This document shows, piece by piece, positions 12,057 through 25,070 of a DNA stretch of 64,000 nt. This stretch comes from Lateolabrax maculatus (lineage: Eukaryota; Chordata; Actinopteri; Acropomatiformes; Lateolabracidae), in contig CM062196.1 of the NCBI GenBank assembly GCA_031216445.1, forward strand, positions 3,914,001 to 3,978,000, in the 5' to 3' direction. The notes under the pieces are model-generated. The model had not been told where the DNA came from. It did no database searches and was given only the letters and a program-made list of their open reading frames with translations. The first letter of the stretch is position 1. The number at the start of each line of letters is the position of its first letter. The position numbers and the translations under genes are program-made.

Positions 12057-15031
12057 AGGCTGGCATGGAGACCACCCCAGTAACAATGAACAACAGCAGG
12101 GCAAATTACAGGACATGAACTGGAACAACCGAGAATTATTTGTTATTTACTATTACATTTAGTGCTCCGTCATGAATGTCACGAGGAATTATATGAACAC
12201 TTAATGAAGGCACGGAGATAGGAAACTCAGTCTTATAATATGTCCATTACTTCAATCACTTATGAAAACGTAATCAGAGCATTATTCATTCAGAACCTTA
12301 AGATGACCTATTTTTACTGACATGCAATCTTTTGTGGTCATGTGAATAATAACTCAGAAGTAAAGACAGACATAACGTGAGGTTCAGCTCTGCATAAAAA
12401 CTCTGACTTCAACATGAACCAAAGTTTACATGTTGTCTTTTACTATCAATCATGGTTGGTTTGTTTAAAGCAAAATCTAAGTAGCATTAGTTGCATAATT
12501 TTGACCCTACATTAATTGATAAATCTAAAGTTTTTATGGCAAAATTCACACATCCAACAGATACCTTGCAACATTAGCATTAATTTGAAGTCATGTTTCT
12601 GTCCACCTGGCAGATTTAAGCCCAATATTCATTCTCCTTTACCTCTGCTTTTTGTCTCCCTCCTGGGGGAAATATCTGGCTCTTTAGCTGCTAAATGCTC
12701 CACTAAATGCTGCTAAATGCAGCCTTTTGCATCAGGACACAACACTGATGAACGCTGTAAGACAGAACCAAAACAGTAAAGCTGCTGGCCATAAAACCAA
12801 AACAGGAAAGTCCCTTGCCATAAAACCAAGACAGAGCTGAAAGACACTAAAACGCTCTGTAGAGTTTAAGGGAATTGCAATCAGGTGATAATTTCCTTTG
12901 GGATTATCGCTACAACCAAACCCGTTTACATTACAAATAGTTGTTTAATCAAGTTTTTTGATAAATATGTGCTTCCTGGTTAAAATGTCCCCTGCAGTAT
13001 GTACCCTAGTTGTGTGCGTTTGCTATTTAGAAACTCAATGGATTAAAATGGGCAGATTCAACTTCATTTTCACTTTAAAGTGTTTTATGTAACTGGATTG
13101 AAACCACTCAGAAAACACTTTTTGTTTCACAAACCATACCCATGCAGCCCATGCATGCCCCGTGTAGTGGTCTTACTGTAGCACTACATCTCTGCAATTA
13201 ATCTGGTGAGTCAAGTGTTATCATGACACATAGGAATGATAGCAAAAATAAGACCCAGGCTGTGAAACAACAGAACTTTCCTTTTTAATAAGCACTTGCT
13301 CAGGTGCTGTGGCTCTGATGCTGTGATAAAACCTTTCAAACAGCACCAGAGAGCCTGAGATGGTACTTTTTAATTACAATAACAAAACACCCCCACGCCT
13401 ACTTTTTGCTTATCACTTCTTTGGCCTCCCTGATGTTGAAAATGCCTTTAAGACTTAATGGACTGTGGTGGTAAGGAGCGTTTAAATGATCCATTAATGG
13501 AAACCAAAGACATTTTGTCTCCTTTTGTCAACGTGACACTGCTAGCTGCAGTGGAGCAATTCTTAAGAAAAGAACAAAACAAAGAAAACCCACAAGAACT
13601 TCAGATTTCTCAGCCCCGACATGATGTATTTGAATGTTTTTCCTTTTTGCTCGTGAATACTAAAGTTTATGTCGATAAAAGAGGGGCATCTCTCTTCAAA
13701 ATAAGAGTGCCTTTTCCATCAACTTGCAACATAAGGGAATCCAACCACTAAAAGAACATCTGTTGACGCTGTGTGACTGTGCATTCATGTCACAGTCCTC
13801 TCCGCACTGGTAGTCCCAAAATACATCAGAAACTCTCAGAGGCCCAGATCAATCAAGCCCACCAAAGTGCCCAAATGTTTGAAACATTGCCATCCAGTCC
13901 TACTTTTCTAACTGCGTTCCAGCTGAGCGGCATGTAAATGTTTAAAGCCTACACATTTTAAATATCTGCAGCACTTCCCCCTTTATGATCTGAGGATGTT
14001 GTTAAACTTCTCAATTAGCTTCTGATTAAGGCAGGATGGAGAAGTAGGTCAACCAAAGGAAATCACAGCCTTTAATTCTGAGAGACAATGACCTCATGGG
14101 TTGTATCTATTGACTCAAGTCATGTTAAATGATACGGTTTCAGGTAAAATATAAATATTTAAAGAAGAGACACTTACCATTGAAGGTTGTTTGCTCCTGA
14201 TTCAACAAGAAGCTGTATATATGCTTTATTTTGCTTTTACATTAAATCCTCATGGTACAATATATTGTTTTCTGCTACTGCGTAACTTTACAATTCTTGG
14301 TTGGACACTGTAATTTTGTTATTCTGTAGTCCTTATGCTTTGCTACTTTGTAGTGGGCGTGGACGATATGACTTGAAATTAACATTATATTTCACATTTT
14401 GGATGGTGAAAGCATTATATTTAAGTTTTGGGAGGAGAATCCTGTCCTGTTCCTTTTATTTAAATAAAGACAATATTTAGATAATAAGGTATGTATCCTT
14501 ATCAATCAGAGACATGGGAGAGTATTGTGCATTCTCAACAGCATTTATTTTGTGGGGGGTGGGGGTGTTGGCGGTGCAGGGCGTGTGATGGATGGGGTAC
14601 ATGGTACACATTTTAATTAAATCACTGCAAATAACAGGCAGTGACTGATGTTTTTGCATCACCCTGGCCACCAGGTCAGTGGTGTCCAGGTCTTTCAAAC
14701 AACGTAAATATTTTGGAATACTTAGTTTTTTTTGTCAGACATTGAAAGAGTCTTGGAAGTGCGTCTTGGCACTGAAGCGAATAATGCCCTGTCTTTGAAA
14801 GACAAACAACTATGACAATATAAACAATGTAGCAGAGCTTGGCATCAATAATCACGGAAAAGAGTCTCTAACAGGGCAATCATTTTATTCTTCTGGCATC
14901 GTGATGAGCTGCATGGCCAGCATCAATTTAACACTGTGAAAACTAAACATAAACACAAGAATTGCTGCTTATTAAGTCTTTCACCTAACACAAAGTTAGA
15001 AAAAAAATAATTTGCCTGTACACACTGATTA

Positions 15032-15053
15032 ATATATATATATATATATATAT
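15032..15053. repeat. (AT)11 microsatellite
   Basis: A perfect alternating AT run of 22 bases. Confidence 0.95.
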
Positions 15054-15820
15054 GCATCAAGTTGGGAAGAGACAGATAATTTGGTTAAAATAAACAAATC
15101 CAAGCAGACGCTTGCTTCCAACATCAACATTTTGATTAGAAGAAACTGTTTTAGTTACAAACAATACGTATATTGTTGGAATAATCACTTGTATTAACAT
15201 AATATGGCAAAACAAATCTATGTAATTATGTGTTCAGCACCTAAAAAATAAATAAAGATAGATGTCTTTAAGTGCCCATCAGAGGATGTGAGTGAAGGGA
15301 TTTCCCTTCCATTAATTGTAAAGACTTCGGAGTACTTTTAAGACCAATTATTCTAATTCTCAATCACATTCATTGTTAATCAATTGTCAATGGACAATAA
15401 GGTTTTCTGTATTTGTTCATGAACATTTAAAATAGTTAGAATACTTTGATATATTTTGCTACTACAACAATAACAAATATTTTACATTCTGAAAAAAATA
15501 TTTACTTATTTTGTTTTACAGTGCAAACCCAGACCCCGTCATGCAGCTTCAACCAGCATGTCCTCAAATCTGTAAGAGAACACTGCAACACAAATCTCTT
15601 GTCTCTCATTCAACTGGTATTGTCTCTTGTGCATTTTGACAGCTGAAAAAAGAAAAAATTTGAATTCTCCCTTGAGCAGCAGTGCGGCAAGAATCTAAAG
15701 TTACAAGCAGTGTCTCTATAAGAAAACTGGGATTTGTGTAATGGCTACATCTGTACTGTCAGCCATTGTATTGAGAATGAAAAAGCATCAATAATCGTGT
15801 TTTCTATTTTTGTGGCATGT

Positions 15821-15839
15821 GGGGGGGGGGGTGGGGGGG
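15821..15839 (+). repeat. G-rich tract
   Basis: Eleven G, one T, then seven G. Homopolymer-type tract that could form a G-quadruplex and is prone to sequencing-length error. Confidence 0.9.
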
Positions 15840-16198
15840 CTCCCTTTCTCTGTTTCTGTTGACTCCTTCCTCAGAAGCGACCCAAGAGAGAGGGACCAGA
15901 GCTGTGGGATGTGTTGCAATCTGCTATTGCACATTTTGGATCATATAATATGACAGGGCAAACATCTCACAGCAGTCTGCACACCAGTATGCACAGCCTG
16001 GAATAACCGCGTCTTAAGTGAAATGCCAAAATGTTACAGAGAGATACATTGGAGGTCACGGTAAAGTAGCGGTCCCTTTTTTTCATAGTGGAATGTATAT
16101 ATCATGATATTGTGTTGTGACTCTCGTAAATCATTCCCTACAACATTATTCTCCTAGGAGACTGGCAGTGGTTGATTCTCTTTCTTTAATGCACGCGC

Positions 16199-16296
16199 AC
16201 ACACACACACAACCACCCACACACACACACAACCACCCACACACACACACAACCACCCACACACACACACACCCACCCACACACACAAACACACCC
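16199..16296. repeat. Compound CA minisatellite, 20-bp unit
   Basis: Four head-to-tail 20-bp units (starting at 16201, 16221, 16241, 16261) of the form ACACACACACAACCACCCAC. The first three are identical and the fourth has one substitution (ACC for AAC). A CA-rich tail continues to 16296. The higher-order period distinguishes this from an ordinary CA microsatellite. The + frame through it (16117-16314) is repeat translation. Confidence 0.95.
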
Positions 16297-18270
16297 AGCT
16301 TAAAGCTGAATTGAGAGGTGGTTGCTTATTACACTTAAATCTATTTCAAGATGTGGTGATGGGCAGATGTTATGTGGATTAGCTGGATTCCAGACTAAAG
16401 CATGATGCCTGTAAAAGAACCACTAATATGTTGTTGTTGTTTTTTCTTGTTCTGAACCTGTTTTCACTATTGATTCATCTTTGTATTATTGTTAGGATAT
16501 GTGCCATATAGTCACAGTGCCTTAAAAAGCACAGAAATCAAAATAAAAATTCACCTGAACATTCTGGCAAGAAGGGCTGAGACCAGGAAAAAGAGCCTTG
16601 TGCCTCATCCTCAGTCTAGATGAATTGTCATGGATTTAACTGAGCATCCTGTTTGTGGTCCCCAGGTGGTGTTGTACCAGGTGGTGTTCGAGCGTATGTG
16701 TGTGTGTGAGTGAAACAGAGTGGGAGAGAGAGAGTAACGGCAACACGGTCTGTGCTGGTGTACATGGAGATTCGGTGTATTCAATGTGCCCTGCCCAAAA
16801 CATCTGGTCCCAAATTTGCAAAGAAAAATTGTTTAGTTACTTTGTCTTAATGACAGTGGCGTGTCTACACTTTTTGACTGAGACGGCCCAAGTGGGACAT
16901 GAAAGATGTGCTTTTACCATTTCTGTCTCTACTACTCACATCATTACAGTATCTAACAGTTGGTTACATTCCTGTGTTTAAAATTTTACAACACAATAGA
17001 GCGGCACCATATAAATGTAATGTAAAGTTTCCATACTGTACCACTCTAAATCAAACAAGAATCGTATTAAATTTCTTATTCTGGACTTTTGGCAGCGCTA
17101 CAGTGGCACATTGTACCTGTAAACGAGAGTCTGGTTTACTCATGAAACAGAGCAGTTAGACAAACAGAGGGACTGCAAACAAATCTCCAGGTTTACCTTA
17201 TCAGTTTGGAGTAAAAAATGCAGAACATTAAACCTATTACCCTGTCTGTCAGTTGTTATGCATTTCAGAAATAGTTAAATTAAACCTTGGCCTCTGTTCT
17301 TACTGTAGTTGTGCACCCACATCATTTTCCTGTGAATACAGGCTGTGGCTAAACAACTGCAACCTTTCTAAAAGCTTTCTTTTCAGCTTTCTCCTTTTCT
17401 TTTTTAAAGCAGCAGGCTGGAAACAAAATGGATGTGGCAAATCACTTACAGTAGGTAGACCATGAGAGCACTGCCAGCAGTGAGGGGCAGGCAATACATT
17501 TAAAAATGTGTGAACTTTGACCCAGAGGTGGTGGAAAGTCGCTGTGTGGTGACCAATCAAATTTGACATCTGCTGTGTTTCTTTTTTCTTTTGTATCACC
17601 TAGTAGTGTTTCCCCACCCCCATTCTCTTTTATACCTTGTTGAGCAGAACACATTGTTTTACAGGCGAACACCCCACCATGATTAGTTATCACCACAGAA
17701 ACTTAACAAATATGCAAATAATATAACTACAACAGTTGTAGTTAATAATGTCCGAATAAGTTTCCAAAAATTGATTCTTTTAATCTTCAAAACAGTTTCT
17801 TTTGCTCTATAAATGACCAATTAAACCTAAGACCAACACTTTGATCTATTCCTTCATGAAGAGCTTTACTGGAGATCAAAGCAGCTAATTAATTCATATA
17901 ATGTAATTGTATAATTGTATGAATGTTCACGTGGTAACAAATATTTGTTACAATTTGGCTAAAAGAGTCGACCACTCTCTGACATTCAGTGAAGATGGTG
18001 TTTTCATATTTACACCACAGCCACAGTTAAAATAGGTAGCATGCAATGAGTCTTATATATTTTTGCTCCAAGGACTTACATAAAAGCCAAATTGTTCAAC
18101 ATAACATCCACAAAAAGTGCTGGGAACATTTTGAGTAGAATCTGTTTAGGAGAGTTGCAGGGAAAGCCAACAGACTTCCACAGAACAGACTGCACTCGCT
18201 GTGCTTTTCTGAGCAAGTGGGCGACACGAGCACAAATCATGTTAATCCTTGACACAATCCTCCACTGCAC
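16297..18270. other. Unique non-coding DNA, no gene recognised
   Basis: Contains a short direct repeat CCAGGTGGTGTT (16663-16674 and 16677-16688, with 2 bases between). Frames of 108 and 86 codons on + at 16655-16981 and 16899-17159 overlap each other and a minus frame. None is recognised. Confidence 0.7.
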
Positions 18271-18316
18271 TGCTTGTTACTGACATACCCTTTACCTTAC
18301 CTTTCTCCCACCTTAG

Positions 18317-18333
18317 GTGCAACCAATTCCATG
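18317..18333 (+). other. 17-bp microexon candidate
   Basis: A 17-base segment GTGCAACCAATTCCATG is preceded by a long pyrimidine tract ending in CCACCTTAG, has a good branch-point string TTACTGAC about 30 bases upstream (18278-18285), and is followed by the strong donor ATG|GTAAGTA. All four splice signals are well spaced. Without a host gene this can only be a candidate; chance matches occur at this length. Confidence 0.2.
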
Positions 18334-18544
18334 GTAAGTACCAAATTGGCACAACTAAAAACCCGTTACAACGAGCCCCGCCATCCACCACACGCCATCT
18401 GATTCCGGTCAGTGATTCAAATATGCAAATGAAAAGCATTTGATTTGTGTTTCATAGTTTTAGTTTCATGTCAAAATACATAATCTGTCTAATTTTGCAT
18501 CCTTGTCTAGTTATGTTGATTAATATTATCATTAAGCCAAACAA

Positions 18545-18800
18545 TACCAGTTATGGAGCGAGTAATGGGACAGACCACTGAGTGTAGCTGTGAAGGCCCC
18601 TGTTGTGTGATTTGGCCCGGGTAGTTTACCGCACATGAGCAGAACCACTATGGGCCATGGGGCTTTCTCTGGGCTTGCAGTTTACCTAAAAGCAGCCAAC
18701 CCACAGGAAAGCCTTACAGGGCGAGTGCTGTTGGCCCCTTAAAGGTGAAAATAACTGAGGCCAGAGGGCGCAATTCCAACTGCAAGTCCCCACTGCCACT
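18545..18800 (+). mobile_element. Probable interspersed repeat, family unsure
   Basis: A GC-richer island in AT-rich DNA containing TTGGCCCGGGTAGTTTACC, GGGCCATGGGGCTTTCTCTG and TTGGCCCCTT. The phrase style (GGGCC, CAGTTTACC, CCCACAGGAAAGCC) resembles a 'TGGGCC...' type element common in fish genomes. Termini are not resolved and there is no coding capacity. A unique GC-rich element is the alternative. Confidence 0.35.
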
Positions 18801-20262
18801 GTGCTTCAGTGGTAAAGTATATTTTAGATTAGGTATTTAGGTTTTTTTTTTTTTTTATTACTGTTATTTTTCTTTATTTGCAGACTTTATCATAGGTCAT
18901 TGGGTTATTTTACAAATTAAAAATCAATTAGATATTTATAATGGAAAAATCAAGATAAATATTGGAATATTGAATGTGATGACATATCATTTTCAACACA
19001 AACTAAACAATCACAAGCTCTTCTGCATTTTCTATACATTTTCTCTTCAATTTCTATTGCAGAAAACATTTTCAATGGATTGTATGTGACATCCCATGGT
19101 GTATAGATAATTGGTTTATTATTTTATGGAAAAAGAATATTGTCAAAGATAAGGGGAAAAAACTACAGTTGGTAGCACAGCAGTGGGACATACAGTAAAT
19201 GTCAACTTGAAACTGTGGGTGGGAATGTAAATGAATCAGTGCAAGTGCCTGGTATGTATGAACAAAATTGAGATTGAAAACAGAAAATGTTAGAGCAGCA
19301 AATGACGCTCCTTTGTAAACGGACCAGCAACTTTTAATAATTCCCTACAACACAGAACTTAGATTATTTCCTTTTTCTTATATATCATTAAGCTCCATGA
19401 AACCAATGGAAATGATCTGGTCATTTATTTCCAGCAGGAAAAGTATCCTCCCAGCTGAGCAGGGAATAGGTCAGAGCCCTGAGAGAGAGATTGGATCTGA
19501 ATTGCTCCAATCTTTGCGTTAGATAACGGCAGAGGCATCCCCTCTGCTGCTCTGCTGCACGGCTCCTCATCTCCACACAATCACAGGGGCAATAATGAGA
19601 GGGCCGCAGGTTCGCTCTTCATTATTTAGTCTTTTAAAATGTTGCCCTTCGGTGTGCCTTTTACCAGAACAGTCACCCCCCAAAACAGCAGCAGAGCCCT
19701 CCAGAGCCTCTTAATCAGCTGTGGGTGTTGTTGAGGTTAATCTGTATTGTTCATGGCGATGTGAGAAGAGGGGTGGGTCTCCCCTGATCCCCTCCATGTG
19801 CTGATAGCTGCTTCCTAACAGGCAACAAACATCCCATGGCACGTCTTGTTTATGTAGCCCCGCAGTGGGACTCTGTTTGTTGTGCTTGTGACATGGACAC
19901 AGAGATAACCTCACTCCAACGAGGAGTTTAATTGCTTGCCCCCTGTGTTGGCAGGATCAGAAGTATGGAGGAGGAGGAGGAAGGAGCTCTGCAATCTCTC
20001 TCACGAGGCTAACTGTAATGCAACACATAGCTTAATATGTATTAAAATTATTTTCAGAGAAAGGAATATTACAGAAACTGAATTTTAATATGAACATGAA
20101 ATTTATGGAGGGTGTAAGGTTTAACAGTTCTTCCCCTGGACCTACTAATACCGCCAGTGCTGTTTGTTAAAACAATGTTTTAACAGCTTTGTAGGTTGTT
20201 AGACACATTAGACCCACAGCAAGACACTAATGGAGGACTGGAAGTCACCTCTTTGGGGGGGA
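18801..20262. other. Non-coding DNA with a possible conserved block
   Basis: Begins AT-rich with a T15 run at 18842-18856. From 19441 to 19960 the base composition becomes balanced with few repeats, including TAATGAGAGGGCCGCAGG and CTTAATCAGCTGTGG. This looks like conserved non-coding sequence, which I infer from composition only. No gene recognised. Confidence 0.6.
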
Positions 20263-20330
20263 TAGGTCATGCAGTAAATAATGTGGGTGATGCTGATCTT
20301 TGACCACCTACCATGGTTCAAATCCAATTT
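20263..20330 (+). mobile_element. Possible tRNA-derived SINE head
   Basis: A B-box-like GGTTCAAATCC at 20315-20325 follows a weak A-box-like string near 20264-20278 at tRNA-like spacing. The rest does not fold as an obvious tRNA gene. It may be the promoter of a decayed SINE whose body is no longer recognisable. Confidence 0.25.
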
Positions 20331-20689
20331 TTAAATAATCATTCTAACTTTTTTTTGAGTGTCCGACATCTATGGTAACACAGTAACATGAAGGGTCAAA
20401 AGGGAAGACAACAACGGGAACGCACTGAGGTGATCTTGGAAAAACTTTCTGCAATTTATAGTTTATTTAACCTTTACTGCTGCAGAAGTTTAACTCAATG
20501 TCCAGTTAAGTTTAATCAGTCAAACCATTTGTCAAAATGTGTCTGTATTATTAACTGTTCATTTTTACAAGAAGCATAATATCATGAACACTCATTGCAC
20601 CCAGCACAAATAAATAAACTCTTATCACTCAATGGACTCTAAGAAGTCAGTCCTGAAATCATTGCTCCTGTGTATTTCAGCTCAACTCA

Positions 20690-22330
20690 ACAACTCAAGT
20701 TTACTATTGACCTAAAGTCGTTTATACAGTTCAGTAGAGTTCAACAAAAGATTTAACTCAAAAGATTTCATAAGTAAGTGAATGCTCACCCAAGACAGCA
20801 ACTTATTAACCCTCAAGACCCCAGAATAATTTTAAAATGTTGCTGCAGTTCACTGAGAAATCTACTCAATCCAAATAAACAGCAAACACATAATAAACAC
20901 AATTCCTCTTTAATTTCATACCAAATATGTGGCATGTGTAGCTTTTAAGAACCGGGTTTGATTCAATACATTTAAAAAACACAAAAAATAGTACTAGAAA
21001 CTGTCGTAAAGAGCCTTTTTTTTTTTAAAAAAAAAAAAAGAACAACAGTAATGTGTTAGGTAGTGTCTAATGAGTGGGGAAAATGGATGCTGCTGGGTTC
21101 TTATTTATGGTCCTGGCAACCAACTTCCTTCAGACATCGACGAAGACGGACTAGCTTTCTGAACTCAAACGTGTTTGGACTTGATAAAGCTTAGGTGATA
21201 TGACACAGCTGCCACCATGAGCTGCCAGGTCTCCACACACTGTGAGACATGACCCTGATTAGGCTATATAACAGAGAGCTATGTCATCCTACGTAGGCTA
21301 TTATGACTATGATAGGAATATGCTGAGATCGCCACACTTGCATAGTCTCAATTAAGGAACCATTAATTTATGTTTACATTTCTAAGATTTAAAGTTTAGT
21401 CAGTCAGACCTCTACAAAGGGCAAAAGTCATGCTGCAGTCAAAATGTACTCCTTTTAATAAAGAAGTAAATCCTCAGTGATTATAAAGCATGGGGTGTGG
21501 CACTTGGTCAATGGCTATGGCAACTCCCAACCATTAAATAATAGATTTGAAATCCTGTTAAAAACAATTATCCAATGACAGTTGGTCTAGGTGACTATGT
21601 ATGTGTTTGCCTTATCTCTTATTCCTTTGCAAAAATAGATTACCATTCTCAATTAATAAACCAACACCAGTTTGATTGATACAAAAACATGATTTATGAG
21701 AATTGGAAATATTCCGTCCCTTTTTCCCTCCCCTTGGAAGTTCACTGAGAAGCCCCTGATTCAGCTGTGTACTGCTGGAAGTTGCAGAGAACCCTGCTTC
21801 AAAAATGTCAATAAATTTGCACAAAAATCTTTTTCCATTCACAGTTGGCTGCTCACAGTACCACATAGATGGACATTCAGGAGTCATTGTGTGTCCGCTG
21901 GATGAGAGTTTTTGACTTTTCCACAGCCCTGCGGGGATAATGGAGCCATATTACTGGTTTCTTTATAGTGGGTGTATGGAGATGTGTCATCTTATTGTGC
22001 ATTTCTATTATGAGTATGATATGAATATGGTTAAATCACAACACTCCCCAGGGCCAACATGGGGCACCATTTCATGTATATAGCCTTCAACTAAATATCT
22101 AGTCAAGTTTATTCAGTCAAAACCTTTCACAGAGGACTTATGTCAAACGATCTCTCACATATACCCTTGATTTAAAGTGTAAGCAAGTTATCAGTAATAC
22201 TCAAAATTGAAGACTTTAATTCTATTCAAAGCCCCAGAAAGAATGTACTAATGGAAAAACATGAGGGATGCTGCTCTGTCACTGCCACATCTTCACAAGA
22301 CTCTCACGGCTCAGTTTTGAATGCTCCCAA
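20690..22330 (+). repeat. Decayed tandem duplication, period about 700 bp
   Basis: Two 25-base segments differing at only two positions, CTATTATGACTATGATAGG... at 21298-21322 and CTATTATGAGTATGATATG... at 22005-22029, lie 707 bp apart. About 95 bp after each comes a second pair (21392 and 22105, AAGTTTAGTCAGTCAGA / AAGTTTATTCAGTCAAA), 713 bp apart. A weaker third AAGTTTA-containing match is at 20697, followed at +122 by CCCCAGAA as in the last copy (+127). The colinear order suggests two or three degenerate copies. A 260-bp stretch inside the first copy (20827-21083) with a T11A13 palindrome may be an insertion. Confidence 0.45.
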
Positions 22331-24910
22331 CCTGATTTGAATATATTTGGGGCCCCACACTAAGAGTAACAACTTTACATGTTAGTCACACTCTCATCTG
22401 GTGTGACAATGAGTGAGCAGATGCGTTCTCTCACCAGTTGGCCATCCTGTTTTTACCGTCTGTGTTATGTTCAAAACATGTCATGACCATCCCATAACTG
22501 AGAACAAGGAATTGTGATAAAATGTATGTAGTGAAGCCCTTTTTGTTTTGTGGTGATATTGTTACTGCCTTTGGAGCCATGGTAGCTATCACTGCTCAGG
22601 TTTTTCTTATTACTATTCTCTTGTTGCTTCTGGAAAAGTAAAATGCCTCATTTATTGTGTGGTACACGACTTTGGGGCTTTAAAACAAAAGCATTAATGG
22701 ACTGTATAGAATGAGTCACCACTGTGTTATTGTATAGCAGGGCAGAGAAGTTCAACTATGGTAAAAACACGGGGATGTAGTTTATTTTACCGTTAAATGG
22801 AAATATAAATGATTGATATCACTATAACTGGAATGAAACTGGATTATACACACAGCATTCACGTTAAATCAAACATAATGATGTTTTTTTTTTTCAAGAA
22901 TAATCATCGAAACCGAAATGAACTTACTTTCATTTGTAAAGCATGTTCTCCAGTGCAAGTTCAGAATGAGCTCATTTGTTGAATGTCATTAACTTACTAT
23001 GTTCACCTCCCCATGCAAATAGAGTGCATTAATCATACGTTGTATTTTGCATAAAGGAACAACCAAGTGCACACTGTTGCCTGTAATAGGTAACACAGAA
23101 TATGATGTGTTGGAAGATCTCACTGGAACTCTTTAAGCCTCTTTTAATCGCTGATTAAATTGATCAAGCGTCAGACATTTACAGTGGGCCTGAAGGACTC
23201 CCCGAGGAAGTGTTTCCTGGAGATCAAAGCAACAAAGGTGCTGTATTGTGACAAATGTGTTTGGCTGTAGTTTGATTTGACTTTCTAGATACCCATTAAA
23301 ATAGAGCTAGATGAACCTGAGTGCGTACTATTATTAACATAATTATCTCATTGAAGATGGTAATTATATCTGTTACAATATAGACATTCCCATTATTATA
23401 TAATGACTAATTAAAGCCATTACTTCTTAAGTGAAGAGCATCCTATGGGACTCTTCAAGGATAGATAGCAGGAGAGTAGATTTGTCTTCTAGTCTCTTTA
23501 GTTGCAATTAACATATTGCCTTTGATTACATCACTACATTGGGTCTTCTAACTCCTCTGTTGCATAGAGTCTGACAGTGTTTCATACAGTATGTTAGAAT
23601 CTCATATATATGTTACTTGAGCATATGTCCAAGATGTTTATTAAGCGTCTAATGCTGTAAGCTATGGATATTTCTGGAGTTGAAGTGCCTCACACTCATT
23701 CAGATTAAACCACACTATACAGAACAGTTCTGAATGTGATGCAAGAGGAGGTTGAGGATCCATCTGACTACAAAATAGGACCAATGTGCTCAAAAATATT
23801 TGAGAAATGGTGGGTAAGAACAGGTTTGAGGGTAAGTTCAGAAGTTTCATTATTCAGACAATTGAAGGACATGGGTTGTTCTGAAATCCTTCACTGTTAA
23901 CTCTGTTAACATTAAGACACATTAAGGCACTATAAAGTTATCCACAGTTGTCAAATTTATGATGTTAAAATGCCAAAATCTAAAGACTCTTCAGTGAAGG
24001 CTAAAGTCAAGGTGAACGTGATCTTGAGTCATAACCCAAGTTTTATAGCTGCCATTGGCATTGCACAGCTGTGTAGCTGTTCTTGAGCATCCAAGAGGGT
24101 ATGATTGTCTGACATTTAAAGCTATAGTCAACAAGGTTTTCATGAAATCACATGCAATTTTTGATACTATCCATGGGCGACATTTTTTTTTCTGCATTAG
24201 CAATTCCATGTGTTTACATTCAGTAAACTGCTCGACATAGTAGTGTTCATCTTTAGTGGCGGGGTGCATCATTCTCACACTGGATTCAAATTGTCTATCT
24301 ACACATGAGTGATTGTGGGGAAATGATGCATGCTGTTTTGTAAGTTTACCTCATTGATACCAGCCTACCAACAAGTGTTTACTGTTAACTCTCCTACAGC
24401 CTTATCAGAGCTGTATTCAGTTTCTGCAAATGCAAACCCAACATTTTCTTACTGCTGTATGTTTGTATTAAAAGCATTCAACTGGCCCAACACGGCAGAT
24501 TTTACTGTGGAGAAACTATAGGAAATGTGATGTATTTGTTAGCGCTGACAGCAATCACTCATCAAAATGCAAAATATTATAATTATTATGAGTAATTATT
24601 ATTTGAAGTATTGACTGACTTTATTATAACATTAATTTGTTTGACTGCACTGCAAACATATTCACCAGTGGCTCTTCTGTTTGTTTGTTTCTGGGGGGGG
24701 GGAGTAGCTGCTCACGGATTCTGGGACTTTATCCCAGATTATGCTATTATCAGCAGTAATCAGTGTAGCCAAATCAGCCAGGACTGAAATCTTAAAAATA
24801 ACATCTGAAAATTCTGTAACTATTTATAAAATGTTCTACTTTATTCTTACACCATTCAAATAAAACGTATGTTCCCACTTACCTCTGGTCATGACTGGCT
24901 TGCAGCTAGT
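22331..24910. other. Unique non-coding DNA, no gene recognised
   Basis: AT-rich. A G10 run at 24693-24702. A 95-codon minus frame (23991-24278) and a 63-codon + frame (24330-24521) are not recognised. Confidence 0.7.
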
Positions 24911-25070
24911 TTTGGTGCAGAAGTTTTGAGATGAAAGTCTCCCACCACCAAATTTGTTTTTACTGCTCATAACGTCCTTTTAAAAACTCAACGTGTTCAC
25001 AGTTTTCACAGGGACTATGTCTCCGGGTGGAAGTAGTTGCACTGAAGTCTGTCTAAATGTCTAAGTTTTC
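24911..25070 (-). mobile_element. Possible interspersed repeat
   Basis: Contains AAGTTTTGAGATGAAAGTCT, TCATAACGTCCTTTTAAAAA, and CACAGTTTTCACAGGGACTA followed by GGGTGGAAGTAGTTGCACTGA. This combination of phrases is one I associate with a dispersed fish element, from memory. Orientation and ends are uncertain. No coding capacity. Confidence 0.35.

Larger units (their letters stand above)
12057..16198. other. Unique non-coding DNA, no gene recognised
   Basis: AT-rich with scattered simple sequence: an AT run at 15032-15053 and a G-rich tract at 15821-15839. A 97-codon + frame at 13458-13751 is the largest here. It has no recognised domain, and its 5' end lies in a block (13400-13560) that could equally be conserved non-coding DNA. 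Confidence 0.7.

Noticed and set aside
20263..20330. Functional tRNA gene
   Set aside because: Only the B box is convincing; no cloverleaf stems can be paired. Kept only as a possible SINE head.
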